Below are positions 21,476-32,984 of a stretch of DNA of 64,000 nucleotides, piece after piece. A program made the translations under genes and the position numbers. Origin of the DNA: Ascaphus truei (Eukaryota > Chordata > Amphibia > Anura > Ascaphidae); contig CM071574.1 in NCBI GenBank assembly GCA_036426205.1, forward strand, positions 14,792,130 to 14,856,129. The letters are read 5' to 3'. The notes beneath the pieces are model-generated. The model ran no database searches, was not told the origin of the DNA, and saw nothing but the letters and a program-made list of their open reading frames with translations. Numbering within the stretch: position 1 is the stretch's first letter; the number at the start of each line of letters is the position of its first letter.

Positions 21476-21921
21476 TAGCCAGAGATTACCAAATGGAGGC
21501 CAAATGTATTGTTTAAATTGAAAATCAAAATGTGTTTTATTGCATTTGTATGCAGTTATTTTAAGGGTTTGTTAAATTAAACAGGGGTAAAGCTAAAGGC
21601 ACACAAGCCTGTGCTTCAAAGTAAAAGTTCTAAAAGTGATGCATATCTGCAGTTTAACATTGCAGGTTATTATTCTGCAGATATTTAATTTATTTTCATG
21701 GGTATTCATGTTTGTTTAGCTGAAATGTATTAATTGACAGTTGGAAGAGTTTGTAACTGGTTTTTTAAAGTACATTTTTGTCCACATCTACACTAAGATT
21801 CCGAGGTAACATTTTCATTAGTCATTAACATAGCTACTATTATTTTTGTGTGTTTTATCAACAATCTCGGCCTGGGTAGGCCTTCCAAGCTTAACATGGC
21901 TAAAATAGAGCTTCCTCAGGC

Positions 21922-22214
21922 TAGGGGTGCACAAACTTCCTCGGCTGCGCCCCCCGCCTGCTCTGCCGCTGGGTAGTGCCTCCCCTTACCTTGAATTCAG
22001 CGTCAAATGCCGTGGGTTCATGTCACGTGACGTCATTTGACGCCGTGTTGCCATGGCGATGTCGCATCACATGACCCACAGCATCATTTGACGCCCATCG
22101 TCATGGAGACGTGTGGACGCGAAGCCTGGTAAGTGAATTTACAGAGGCCTCACACTGAATAGTGCGGTGCCTCTGTAACTCCCCCCCCCCCCTCAAATCT
22201 TCCGTGCTCCCCTG
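21922..22214. mobile_element. hAT-type MITE, CAGGGGTGCGCAAAC family
   Basis: Starts TAGGGGTGCACAAAC and ends GTGCTCCCCTG. The flanks cctcaggc and ctctaggc keep 5 of 8 matches. The interior carries repeated gacgtcat / atttgacgcc motifs and a C-run at 22182-22193. Confidence 0.7.
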
Positions 22215-22259
22215 CTCTAGGCCCTACCAAACCAGGTTCCGTTCCCTTCTCTATTACAG

Positions 22260-23450
22260 TCAATAACACTACTATCCATCCAGTCTCGCAAGGGTAACGC
22301 CGCCCAAGGGTTACATTCAATTCTTCCCTTTCCTTCACCCCACATACAAACGTGGTTACTGAATCTTGCTGCTTTTTTCTTCACAGCATTGCTAAGATAT
22401 TCCCCTATGTTCCACTACCACTGAAACATTAAAACAGACCCTTACTCTCTCCCGTACTAATTACTGTAACATTCTTTTATCTGACCTTCCTGCCCGTCAC
22501 ACCTCTTTAAGGCTGTGCTTCTAGTACTTTCGACGTCGCATAGCGCCATAGCAAGTACATGCAGTCCGTGGCGGGGGCCCATAGTGGGCGCGACCACGAC
22601 AGCGCTGCAGAGCGACATAGCGATTGCCAGTAGTCAAATGATTTTGATTTTTTTGCAATCGCCGTGTGACAACTGCAGCATTTGAGCGGTTAAGCCAATG
22701 AGGGTGAACAGCTCATAGTCACGCCTCAAGCCATGCCCCCCGGTCGCCCTCTGGTCTCCTGCACCAGAGTGCAGTAATCGCTATTGCGACGGCTTACGTC
22801 ACGCGGTCGTGTCACCGTAGCCCTTAGTTTAAGCGTAGCCGTACAATTCTTTCAAAAATGCTGCTTGAATCATCTCCTGCTCTTCTAGGTGCATATCTGT
22901 TTCCGACCTTTCAGACTCTGCTGGCTTCCTATTAATTTCCGTATGTATTATGACCTCATTTCTTTTAAGGATCCTCTGCCCCTCGATATGTCTCCACTCT
23001 GATCTCATTACAACCCCACTCAAGGTTTTCTCATCTTTGCACCTTTTACCTCTAAGTCCCTCTTCCATCTTAAACCTTTCACTAATCTCTTCCGACCTAT
23101 GGAACACTCTTCCACTCAATATTCAACAAGCACCATCACTTTCCACATTCAAAGCCCAGCGGAAAATCCGCCTCTTAAAAGTATCCCATTAAAATTTCTA
23201 TACCTCTCTTTTGAACTCCAGATGCATTGGACCTTTTCTGACTGCACTTCTAATACTGCACTTTTTTTCCTACTATGTCTGTAAGCCTCCCAACATAACA
23301 CTTAGATTGTAAGCTCTTTGGGGCAGGCTCTCATTTTGCCTTATGTTGTTATTTTCCTGTTGCACATCCCATTGTTTGTAATTCTTACCTTGTATTGTAA
23401 TTTTTTTAACACATGGCATACCTGGTTGGCGCTATAGTAATACATGCTTA
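22260..23450 (+). mobile_element. LINE (L2/CR1-like) 3' fragment split by a MITE
   Basis: The left part (about 22260-22510) has translation fragments of the reverse-transcriptase C-terminal region (NYCN-LLSDLPARH). The right part (22830-23190) ends the ORF2-like frame with LWNTLPLNIQQAPSLSTFKA, the typical 'WN-LP...S...FK' ending of these LINEs. A 3' tail follows, with agattgtaagctctttgggg (23305) and ggcgctatagtaatacatg. A Harbinger-type MITE (22511-22823) sits between the halves. The frame has several stops, so the element is dead. Confidence 0.75.
22511..22823. mobile_element. PIF/Harbinger-type MITE (H6) inside a LINE
   Basis: GGCTGTGCTTCTAGTAC start and CACCGTAGCCC end, with TAA on the left and TTA on the right. 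The core has gccaatgagggtgaaca. The LINE coding fragment resumes directly after it. Confidence 0.75.
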
Positions 23451-23499
23451 ACACACATTCTATTACTTCATGCAAGTCAGTCTTTGATTTTATGAAATT

Positions 23500-24170
23500 T
23501 CAAGAATAAACACTAATCTGAAGCGTTTGTACTAAATTTCAATTTACTTCTAGGTTGACCTCTTGTAATTCCTAGGGATAGGTGACATAACAAAAATAAA
23601 GATGGCTTCCTCCAGATTTTAGTGGAGGACCATGGATGGAAAAATCCTGGGCGCCTACGATTTCCGCCCTTGCACCTGTGCTGCACACAGTGATGACTGA
23701 CCTGTTGGTCACTGCTGGCCACTTAATGAGTAGTGCAGGTAAGGGGGCACTGAGTGGAGGGCAGGAAGTGACGGCGGCGCACGAGGACTGGGAGCGGAGA
23801 TAGTCGGAGCATCTAGTACTCTGCCTGCCCTGCTCTAAGTGCACACTGGGGATGGGGGGGGGGAGGAAGGGTGTCTGTCACAGGGTCGCTGACATAACGA
23901 GCCACCAATGGATGGGGGAAGGGAGGTAGCCGGAATGTCCACCATAGCTGGTAATAAAACGCTGACTCATAAAAATCCTGTCTGTCTCCTAAGTATTTTA
24001 TGTTTTTGCCCATACCATGGCTTGGGCAATGCTTCATGGAACACCTCAGCCAGGTCATGTTTTGGGGAATTTCAACTAATCACACACAAAATAAGTGCAC
24101 TTGGTGATATATTAAATATTCCTAAAATCTGTTCTGGCTGGGGTTTCTTGATGAAAGGGTTGTTGACCAA
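23500..24170. repeat. Unclassified repeat-rich intron segment
   Basis: Contains a GC-richer block (23640-23910). A stretch at about 23930-24005 (taataaaacgctgac..ctcctaagtattttat.tttttg) is shared with 49385-49450 in intron 2, which shows that a dispersed element is present. Its ends are not resolved. Confidence 0.45.
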
Positions 24171-24182
24171 TGCTGTCTAGTC

Positions 24183-24764
24183 CCGTGGGTAGGCATCCTT
24201 CGGCTTTTTCAGCACCTACATGTGGCTCTCCTCACTCTGCTGCTCTTGACGGGAGAGGGTGGAAGCTGTGCTGGTTGGGCCTCTTGTTGCCTCTCGGCAT
24301 CTCCCCAGCTGCTGGTATACCTCCTGCCTGGTCCCACGCCGGGCTCTCTCAAGCTGGTGCATGCCGGAAGTGTGCGCCGACGTACGTCAGAGAGGCCTGA
24401 CGTGGGATAGTGCAGGAGGCGTGCCAGCAGCTGGGGAGATGCCAGGTGGCAAAAGTGGCCCGACAAGCGGGTAGCCCTCTCTCCCCCCCGCCCTCCCTCC
24501 CCTCACAGCGATGAGCAGCCCAATGAGGGTGAGAGGCAGCAGCTGGGGAGCAGCAACCCAGGACCGTGAGGAGAGACAGGCCCAATGTAAGTGTTTGTGT
24601 ATGTCCTATGTTGATACTTATAAAGTATATACCTATTAGTGTGTGTACAGTATATGCATGTTTTTAGGGGGTGTAATATTCATGCATGTGTTGCGGCTCT
24701 CTGAATTTTTGGACAATGACATTTTTTATAAAATGGGTCTGCCTTGAAAGGTTGCAGACCCCTG
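24183..24764. mobile_element. hAT-type element, 582 bp, with 7/8 target duplication
   Basis: The right end ggttgcagacccctg, read in reverse as CAGGGGTCTGCAACC, pairs loosely with the left end CCGTGGGTAGGCATCC. The flanks are gtctagtc (24175-24182) and gtctaggc (24765-24772). The interior is GC-rich, with an internal inverted repeat around cagctgctgg/ccagcagctg. The overlapping frames on both strands are GC artefacts. Confidence 0.65.
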
Positions 24765-24772
24765 GTCTAGGC

Positions 24773-25342
24773 AGATCCAATCTCACGATGTCTACAAAGG
24801 TTCCTCGTCTGCCCATAAAATACATTTCTCCTATTTTGCAAAATCATGTACAGAGGTTTGGGTGCTCTGTGATTCTACTGTCTTTGAAGACTTAAACTTT
24901 GTGAACTTTAGCGTACAGTTAGGGATATTGCACATGCTTATTTTTTGCACTGTGCCAGTTCATGGTGATAAATTATTGCAAAGTCTAATGAAGCTATCAA
25001 GATTTAAAATTTACCTGTAAAATTATCATAATCCTGAGGCTAGATTTTGCAGATGAGGGCTGTTGAGTAGTTTACCTACTGAACTGAAATGCTCGTTATG
25101 TAGGCTTTAAATCAAGTGCAGACATTGATAGAAATACAATACAAAATCTTTTTATGACATTCTAGTTCTGATGTGCACACCATACAGTACTTTGATAAAA
25201 ATCAGTGTTCACAGGCACAGAGAAGAAAATGGATTACCCCCTTCCGTTCTGGAAGGGCTTGTATGTCACTGTCTGGATGTGTTTCTCCCACCCCCAAGCA
25301 GTTATGAGGTTGGATCAAACAAATCTTGTTTGAAAACTTTTA
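24773..25342. other. Intron 1 segment, nothing recognised
   Basis: AT-rich intronic sequence with no supported feature. Confidence 0.45.
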
Positions 25343-25645
25343 AGCCAAGATTATAGTCCACGTTGGCACACGGCTGCGCGCACTCATCGCATTGCGGGCG
25401 CCTCTCGCCTGAGCAATGTCTGAATTTAGCTGCAGGAGATTGGGGAGGCTTTGTGGACGCGTCACGAAGCTGGTTTGCCCTCATTGGCTGAACTGTTGAC
25501 GTCATGCGACCGCGCTTGAACAGACAAAGTTTTCTTTTCAAAACGCGACCCCGTCATTGCGCTCCATCTTCTGTGTGTGTGTGCGCACTAGGGATTAGGA
25601 CATTTATTTGTCGCAAGCGCCATTGTGCACTGTGTAATCGCGGCC
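25343..25645. mobile_element. PIF/Harbinger-type MITE (H7)
   Basis: Left end AGCCAAGATTATAG (first G mutated) and right end GTGTAATCGCGGCC. TTA lies on both sides. It contains ccctcattggctgaac and TGACGTCATG. Confidence 0.75.
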
Positions 25646-25876
25646 TTAGTTGTAATTAATAATTGTCCTAAGAAAAGCACTGTACAGAACATCCCAAAAT
25701 AAGTCCGTTTGGCAGTAGTTTTTTCTTTGGATGTGTGTATCTATATATCTATCATTTTATTTTGTGTCTGTTGCAATATTTGTTTTATGTACTAGAAAAG
25801 GAGCACTCACAGTATTGTTGAGCCATGGGTGCTCTTGAATCGAGGGAGGCATAGAGAACACCTGTACAGTAAACAG

Positions 25877-26061
25877 GAAGAAAACCAGTTACTTCAGTGG
25901 TATTTGAAATATAAAATGTGTTTATTTAAATCGAGATCAACTTTTTAGTCCCGCTTTGGACCTTTGTCAAGACGAAGGTCTAAGGTGGACCGACACATCG
26001 ATCCTGATTTAAATAAACATTTTATATTTCACGGTCTCCATTGGAGTACCTGGTTTTCTTC
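25877..26061. repeat. Foldback element with 62-bp arms
   Basis: Arms 25877-25938 and 26000-26061 are inverted copies (gaagaaaacc...gatc / gatc...ggttttcttc) with a modest number of mismatches. They are separated by about 60 bases that include ggacctttgtcaagacgaag. The transcript could form a long hairpin. Confidence 0.8.
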
Positions 26062-26454
26062 TTTGCAATATTTGTTGTATATGGTTTTAGTAAAATATTT
26101 CCAATATCCGTGAAATTCTGCAATATTAATATGTTTAAAAACATACAGTATAAGGAAATTACTCGCTTTAGTTATTGCGTCACTTAAATTAACAGTGCTT
26201 TCTGATACTTTACTTTGTTTTTGTTTAACAATTAAATAGATTGTGGTATTGTTTACATTGCTGTCAAAAATACTTTATCACAGACCTATTCTAGATATAT
26301 GATGCAAACCAATGAACGTTGTGATGAATAGACACTGACATCACTGAGCAGTATTCACTTTGGCATGCTAGTTTTATTATAGTCAGCACTAGACTAGTGC
26401 CTTTTTAAAACCGTTCATATTTGTGTAAAGAAAACACTGTTAATGGAGTTCTAA

Positions 26455-26512
26455 ACTATATATATATATCTATATAGCTATATATAGCTATATAGATATA
26501 TATATATATATA
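26455..26512. repeat. TA-rich microsatellite
   Basis: tatata runs with interspersed c and g. A second (AT)n run is at 26688-26710, bracketing the repeat at 26551-26640. Confidence 0.9.
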
Positions 26513-26550
26513 CACAAATGTAAATACAACTGTATGCTAATCTACATGTC

Positions 26551-26640
26551 TTAGGCAGGTCTGCAACCCCGCCTTTCCCCATTATCACCCAGCATACAGC
26601 ACTTCCACTGCAGCAAGGGATTCTGGGAAATGACATGCTT
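26551..26640. repeat. Dispersed repeat, uninterrupted copy
   Basis: ttaggcaggtctgcaacccc...attatcacccagcatacag...gcaagggattctgggaaatgac. This is the same element that is split by MITEs at 7171-8220. It gives the pre-insertion arrangement. Confidence 0.75.
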
Positions 26641-27039
26641 TGCTGTGGAGGATTTTTGTCACTTTTTTTACTCACCATAACTTAACTCATATATATATAT
26701 ATATATATATCACACGCACACACTTTTTATGAAATATGTTTTGTAAATCTTTGACTAGTATTGTCATCTAATAACGTGCTTGGGCTATTCTTGTTGCTGC
26801 CTTTTATTCTGCTTTTATATTACAAAGATCTAATGTTTCGTGCAGAAAATATCTCTGGTGTATACAGACTTATCAATCTTTTCCCCATCTTGAATAATGT
26901 TCCAATTACACAATACCTTGAAATGTGTTTTTATGTACTTTAAGAAGTAACAAGTAAAGGTATGTTTTAAAGTTTATTCTTATGTCCCTAGAGACTAGGA
27001 GTCGTCATGCTTTGTGGTCTGTTCATTGCGTGATGTTAA

Positions 27040-27256
27040 CCCTTTGAGTGCTCTGAGATGTAGCTACTACGTCATGGTGTCTCACACACCACAAACCCCA
27101 TGAAACAGCTACTTCGCCCCAAAATTGTTCATTGTCATAGGGGAGATTGGGTTAAGATTAACACTGAGGAGTGGAAGGGGGGTAGTTCCTTCTGTTTTGT
27201 TATCAGTGCCAGACCAGTCGTTATCTGGTGCTGAAGCCCCATAGGCACTCAAAGGG
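27040..27256. mobile_element. piggyBac-type MITE with TTAA duplications
   Basis: Ends CCCTTTGAGTGC (27040) and GCACTCAAAGGG (27256) are perfect inverted repeats, each flanked by TTAA (27036-27039, 27257-27260). CCC...GGG ends at a TTAA site are diagnostic of piggyBac-type elements. A related left end (TTAACCCTTTGTGTGC) is at 57411. Confidence 0.88.
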
Positions 27257-27684
27257 TTAACACAAATATTCATTACTTGGTATTTTTCTAGCTTGTATGT
27301 GCTTAGTTTGAGGTGACACTTTGACAACGTTTTGGTTATTCTTGTGACTATAGTTATGTAAATGTGCATGTTATGGGGTTTCTAAGGAAACATGTTGAAT
27401 AAAGTATGACTACTTTTGGGGTAAAAGTAGAATTTATTTCGGTTCAATTTTTGCCACGTTGCATGTAATCTAAGTTCTAACACAGAGACCCTTATTCTAT
27501 AAAAGTATCATGGTGCCATCACACGGAAAGCTCGACTGAATTCAATGGAGCTATATCTGTGCAGTAGCGCTGTATCAGCGCTCTCTCTCTTTATAGAATC
27601 GAGGTCGAAACATGTTTTGCATGTTTTTAAATTGCAACATTTTGCAAGAATGTTCAGAAAATGAGGAAAACATGAGATCCATAA

Positions 27685-27915
27685 GGGTGCGCTTATCGTG
27701 CCTGCGACGTCGCTCGAAAACAACCATGGACTCCGTCACCAGCGCTTATAGCAGGAGCGACGGAGCGGAAAAATTTGGTAGCGGGTTAAATTTGATTTTT
27801 TAGAGACTGTCTCCACGTGTGACAGTCTCTGAACCAATCAATCACCCTGTCGCCGAAAGTTAAATTATAACTTTCGCGTGTGACGTCATCCGTCGCGGGC
27901 ACTATACGCACGACC
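27685..27915. mobile_element. PIF/Harbinger-type MITE (H8)
   Basis: GGGTGCGCTTATCGTGCC and GGGCACTATACGCACGACC ends, with TAA left and TAC right. It carries gaaccaatcaatc and GTGACGTCATC. It is close kin to H4 by end sequence. Confidence 0.8.
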
Positions 27916-28313
27916 TACGGTATTGCTTTTTGGCAACTGTTTTGCAATGTTGATCGCCATTACTTTTATGATTTTAACAACTATAATGAAAGTGGCACAT
28001 TTCCCAAGTTTGCAAATATATTCAAAGGTTTAACATCTCTAAAAATATGCAGTTCATACTTTTTGTTCTGTCTCCAACCAAACTTTCACTCCAGAGCACC
28101 TGATAAAGTGTGAACACATTAATTTAGCACATTGAATGGAGTTTAGTAATACAGGCGGTCATCGGTTTTCAGACACCATGCGTTCTTGCAAATGGGGTCG
28201 TAAAGAGAAACCCATTTTCTTGTATAAATTGAGGCTACATTCCTAACCAAAACCCCCCTTTTAGCACAATTACAGATAATATTGTGCTCTGGGAATATGT
28301 ATATATGTATAAA

Positions 28314-28448
28314 CAGTGGTTGACAAATCACCAAAAAATCTACTCGCCACCTAGTACCAAACGTGTGCTGCTTGGGCCAATATTTACTCGCCCGGGGGTT
28401 AAATCCACTCGCCCGGGTCGAGCAAATGTATAGGTTTGTCGAACACTG
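28314..28448. mobile_element. hAT-type MITE, CAGTGTTCGNCAAA family, perfect TSD
   Basis: CAGTGGTTGACAAATC and TTTGTCGAACACTG ends between identical tgtataaa duplications (28306-28313, 28449-28456). Inverted relative to the 8505-8660 copy. Confidence 0.88.
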
Positions 28449-28584
28449 TGTATAAACATGTATTAAATATTATATATGAGCTTGCAATACTGTACTCCAA
28501 AGTATACCATTGCAAGGGTGGGATGCAAATAGCCCTGGTAGTATACAAAATGTTACATGTCTTAAATATCCTCCTTACTGGGCT

Positions 28585-28735
28585 TGAATGACCTGAGCAG
28601 TTATTTGGTATCATAAACTATTGTAGAAGGAAAGTGATTGGAGGGAGGAGGGGTCACACAAACTAATGAGCTGGGCGATTTCACCGAACTGCGCCTTTGT
28701 GATTGGGCGATTGAACTTGTATATGAGCGTAGGCT
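28585..28735 (+). mobile_element. LINE fragment, repeated at 32985-33120
   Basis: tgacctgagcagttatt.ggtat...gtgattgg...cacacaaactaatgagc...cctttgtgattgggcgattgaactt is shared with 32985-33120, where it leads into a Rex/L2-like ORF end. Here it runs up to the Harbinger-type MITE at 28738, which probably cut it. Confidence 0.65.
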
Positions 28736-28737
28736 AA

Positions 28738-29119
28738 GGCTGTGGCCATAGAGTGGGGGAGCAGTGCTGAGGCGCGCTGACGCTGAGGCTCGCCTGCTGA
28801 AGCTGTGCGATTCCATGCACATGCGGGCGGGATCGGGAGGTGGTGGGAGGCGGGGCAGTGACGTCGCTGGGCCAATCGCCCGCGACGCACTGACAACGTC
28901 ACGGCGCCGTGACGTTGACGCTGCTTCGCGCTGATTGGATGTTTTCAGCCGACAGTGCGCTGAAAAACAGCTTGGCTGTCGGCTGAAAAATCCAGCGCCT
29001 CAGCACGCCTGCGGACGCTCGCATGAGCCCCCTCTAATGACATCCTCATTGAGGATGCAGGGGCTCAGCACGGAGCGTCCGCACGGCTCAGCACCGCTTG
29101 TCCTTCTATGGACGCAGCC
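28738..29119. mobile_element. PIF/Harbinger-type MITE (H9), 382 bp
   Basis: GGCTGTGGCCATAGAG and TTCTATGGACGCAGCC ends, with TAA on both sides (28735-28737, 29120-29122). It has an internal hairpin cagccgacag...ctgtcggctg and two CCAAT-type boxes. It belongs to the same subfamily as H10 at 47517. Confidence 0.87.
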
Positions 29120-29517
29120 TAAGGTGTTTTGGCATCTGGAAAATTGCCCGTTGGTATGTATTATAAAGGGTCAGATATACTGTTCGCCAAGAAGTGAAAC
29201 GTCAAAGCGAGGACCGCCTCAATTGCTTTTACAAAATATTTTTTAAAATATATTGCAATTAAAGAAAAATGCCAAATAAAGCTATGCACCTATCTTGCGT
29301 GGATAGTCTTGCTGAGGTATGCATGTTTTGATGGCCATCTGTAAGTTGGAGCCTGCACAGTAAGATAATGCTAAAATAAATGTTTCAGCAGTGTCGCATT
29401 CGATGGACTTGAGCTAAGAAAAACTTCTTTGGAGTATTCAGAAATACTCCTCATTTGTATACAGTAGGACTCTTCAGCAGAAGGCCAAATGCAACCTTAG
29501 AGGGGCCTTAATGTTCG

Positions 29518-29812
29518 GTGTAGAACGTTTGGCTTCGACCAAAACCCTGCTGGGACATGTCATCGTAGTGCAGCCCGTTGCCGGGACATTTCACCGTGAT
29601 GTCGACCGCGTGCCCTACTGGTCGCTCTGATAAGTGCATGTTTAAATATCCGTACGGGGCCGCTACACATTTAAAGATGGAACAGCCAGTCTAGGTAGTG
29701 TAGCGGTCCCGTGCGAGACATTTAAACATGCATTTATCAGATGTGGCAGACCTGGCTTGTTGGGTCATAACGCGGCGGTATGCCACTAGCGTTTTTGTCA
29801 TGGCCAAACATC
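29518..29812. mobile_element. Palindromic foldback MITE
   Basis: Outer inverted repeats acgtttggcttcgaccaaaa and gtttttgtcatggccaaaca. Inner arms 29627-29668 and 29698-29740 (ctgataagtgcatgtttaaa... / ...tttaaacatgcatttatcag) are near-perfect. There is no coding capacity and the target duplication is not resolved. Confidence 0.75.
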
Positions 29813-30243
29813 CCGTGATAGCGTGATGTGGCTAATTTCACACTAGTTGCTTAGGCAGCCAAGCGCAAATTTTCCACACTGATGTTTGTTACTACTTTAA
29901 GGTGATGTAAATGTATATGATGTGGTTGTTGACCATTATATTGCAACATTTTTGCAAGCATTTGTCTTTTAATTTAACTTAAAGGACATTACAAGAAGCT
30001 TGTGGCCCTTCTACTGCAATGTTTTCTGTTCTGGCTCCTTTGTACTGTATATTAAGTCTTTTCAACTACTTCTCTAGAATCATATGTTCACTATGGAGTA
30101 TACTGAAAGGATTAAGAGGCAGTCCTAGGGTGGGGAAAGGGTTAAGATAAGCAGCAGTTCCAGAAGGAGGTAGGAATTGAAGTGCAGGGGTCATGATCCT
30201 CTGGTCCTCGCCTCCAAGGAAGAAATCTGTATGCAGACTCTTA

Positions 30244-30477
30244 GGTCCCGGATACAGTAGGCGACGGAGCACAAGGTGTCGTGCGTGCCTGTACGAGAAA
30301 CGATCCGTGGCCTATAGGATTCCTATGACATGCACGATGGGGAGGCGTGGCTGAGGCGCTCACATGACCTGGCCGCTGCACGTCAAAATCAAATGATTTT
30401 GTCTGCCCGGTTTTGCGCGCTCTATTGCCTTCCTCATTGAGTTACGACCTTTTGTTCGCTTGGACTATGGACGCGGC
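30244..30477. mobile_element. PIF/Harbinger-type MITE (H12)
   Basis: GGTCCCGGATACAGTAGGCG and GGACTATGGACGCGGC ends, with TTA on the left and TTT on the right. Short and CpG-rich, and less certain than the other copies. Confidence 0.6.
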
Positions 30478-31507
30478 TTTGCGTAGCTGCCAGATGCTGC
30501 CCTCCTTCTTGCCTAACTCTCTTCCGTCTGCATCAGTGATCGGAAGACAGGGGGGCCGGTGTGTCTGACGGTTCTGTGAAACGCACACATTACTCCCCTC
30601 CCTACCACACTGCAGCAATAATATCCGCATTGGCAGGAAGGAGGGAATGTTGGACGGCATATACAGCACAGCTTTAGGCCCCATAGGTAATATTTTAGGC
30701 TTCTGGCCCCTGGGATTTTTCCATGCCTGCAGTGGATAACTACTGAATAATTCAAGGGGCATAAATATCAGTCTGCATAAAGTGAATACTTGAAGCCATA
30801 GAGCATGGCTTTTCAATTGGTGGTCCAATGTGGCATTTGGAGACTCGGCTGCCTGAGCAACTAGTATGAAATTAGCAGGAGCAAAGTACAATTTTTCACA
30901 CATTCTCTGAGTTATGGTAATGTAAATATCGATGGTACAGATGTTATGAATCCTTGCAATTGAAATATAACAATTTCCAATTCTTTATTAAATGTATCTA
31001 AAATTAATTACAATAAGCTTGTGTCCTACTTCAAAATGTTTTCTGATCTGGTTCCTTTGAAAAAGTAGCTGAAGAGTGCTATAAATAAAGAAGATCCCTG
31101 CCATAAAGCTTGTATAGAGATTTAAGAGGAGAGATCTCAGAAAAGAGCCGTAAAAAAGGTGAATGAGGTGTTTGCAGAAGACAAACCGTAAGAACAAAGA
31201 AAACGCTAAAAAAAAAACATTGCTGGGTTTACGGATACAGAGGCAGATTAATAAAGTGCCAGTGCACACCCGATCCAGTGTTAAGTATCCATCACTTGTA
31301 TGGTACTTAACGCTATATCGATAGAAATCAGTACCGGTGCTTGATGAATCTCCACCGTGAAGTCTGATTAATTAGGATTGGTGTGACTCTACAATATCAT
31401 AAGCATTACAAAAGGCAAAGGTAAGCAAAATAGAATTGAAGAATTCATGAACAAAGAAGGTGTTTAGACCGTTTGCAGGCAATCGGGAGGAAAGAGACGG
31501 TGGGTTG
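30478..31507. other. Intron 1 segment, nothing recognised
   Basis: The 153-codon minus-strand frame at 30442-30903 starts inside sequence of no recognisable family and has no splice or promoter context supporting it. I read it as chance. Confidence 0.4.
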
Positions 31508-31807
31508 GGCCGCGATTATAGTGGGGCGACAGCGTGCACGCGCCGACAACAGACCGCTTCTCTGAGGCTGGCCATAGAGCGTGCAAGCGGTGCAGAGCTG
31601 CCGTGTGGCAGATTTTTGGAAGGGCAAATTATTTTATCTTTTTTTCCACGCGACAGGCGCATCACGTGAACTTTCCGCCAATGAGGGAGAACCAGCCTTA
31701 TGACGCGTCCGCCACACCTTCATCGCCTCAAACCTCAGTGCAGGGATGGCTCGAGAGATAGGCGCATGCGCGCCGCCTCACGTGCTCGCCCACTTTAAAC
31801 GATCCCT
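31508..31807. mobile_element. PIF/Harbinger-type MITE (H13)
   Basis: GGCCGCGATTATAGTGGGGCG start and CGCCCACTTTAAACGATCCC end. The core has gccaatgagggagaacc as in other copies. The flanking triplets are eroded. Confidence 0.65.
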
Positions 31808-32984
31808 AGGCAGGAAGAGTCAATGGGTGTATGCGTTATTAAATTGGTATATCCAGTGAATGCGTAAAAATAAACAATTGTATCAGAGCAGGTAATGGAT
31901 GATCAACCTAGTACAGCTCAACCCCGTTATAGAGCGATCCTGAAGGTTAAATCCTACAATAACTTTGTATCATTTTAGGCAATAATATTGGCAACGTAAA
32001 TTGAGATTTTGTTAGGCTTGTAGTAATACCATTCAAACAATTTATCTATTTTCATTGTTCATGAATCCTATATAAAGTCTAAAATTGTACTTGTGCATTT
32101 AGTTGAGGTCGTGGGAGAATAGTGACAGGATTTACACTTCCTTTTTTGCTTTTGCCCCTGAAATCTCTGATGTAACTGGTATCCAAAGACCATTCTGTTC
32201 TTGTCTTCTGACTGCTCCTTTGTTCATTTGCACTGCAGTCTTTTTACCGCTTTCTTTGCCTTACTCTTCACTCTCCCTTCAGTTCCTAGGTTTCCCTTTC
32301 TGTCTGCTGCTTCAGAAATGGCTCCTTAATGTCTGCCATCAAAAAGCTTTCAATGTTCAATCAATGGGTCACTCGTATATCCAGAATTTAATTTAAATAA
32401 GGGTTTAATACATGTTGGGAAAATTGTGAAAGATATTAACAAGTTTCAATTTAACCATTTTTGCTCTTTAAATCAGCCTTTAGTGAATGTGCACATGATG
32501 TTTCAAATAAAAGTAGCATCTCTCAGTTTGTGAGGTGATAAGATGGTGGCCTAAATGTGATTAATGTGATATGCAGATGTTGTTTTATATGCTTCAGAGG
32601 CTTTCTGAAGTCTACTTCAGTCTAGACTGCGTGTCTGCATTCTCCTATAGCTTTGATCCTTGATTAAAACTGCTAATATTGCATTTTTTATGTGCCATTT
32701 TATTGTGAGAATACATTTTGCTTTGTACTGCTGACCACATCAAGATATTTGAGTTGTGATCTTTGCTGTTGTTTACAAATAGAGCAGAAGTTAGTATATT
32801 CACATGTGCAGTCTCACTAAGAAACAAATGGCGGAAGAGCAGTAAAGCCATTGCAACCAGCCATGGAATACTCTATCTATACTCTTGTTTAAAAATTTAA
32901 ATAGAAGTGCTTTGCCAATTTAAAACTGCAAGTCTCAAATGAAATATCACAGAAATGTCATATGTGCGTTTTTTTGTTGATTTG
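31808..32984. other. Intron 1 segment, nothing recognised
   Basis: AT-rich intronic sequence. A 97-codon frame at 32103-32396 lacks a recognisable domain. Confidence 0.45.

Noticed and set aside
30442..30903. 153-codon minus-strand frame
   Set aside because: No recognisable family, partly within a MITE, no supporting splice or promoter signal.
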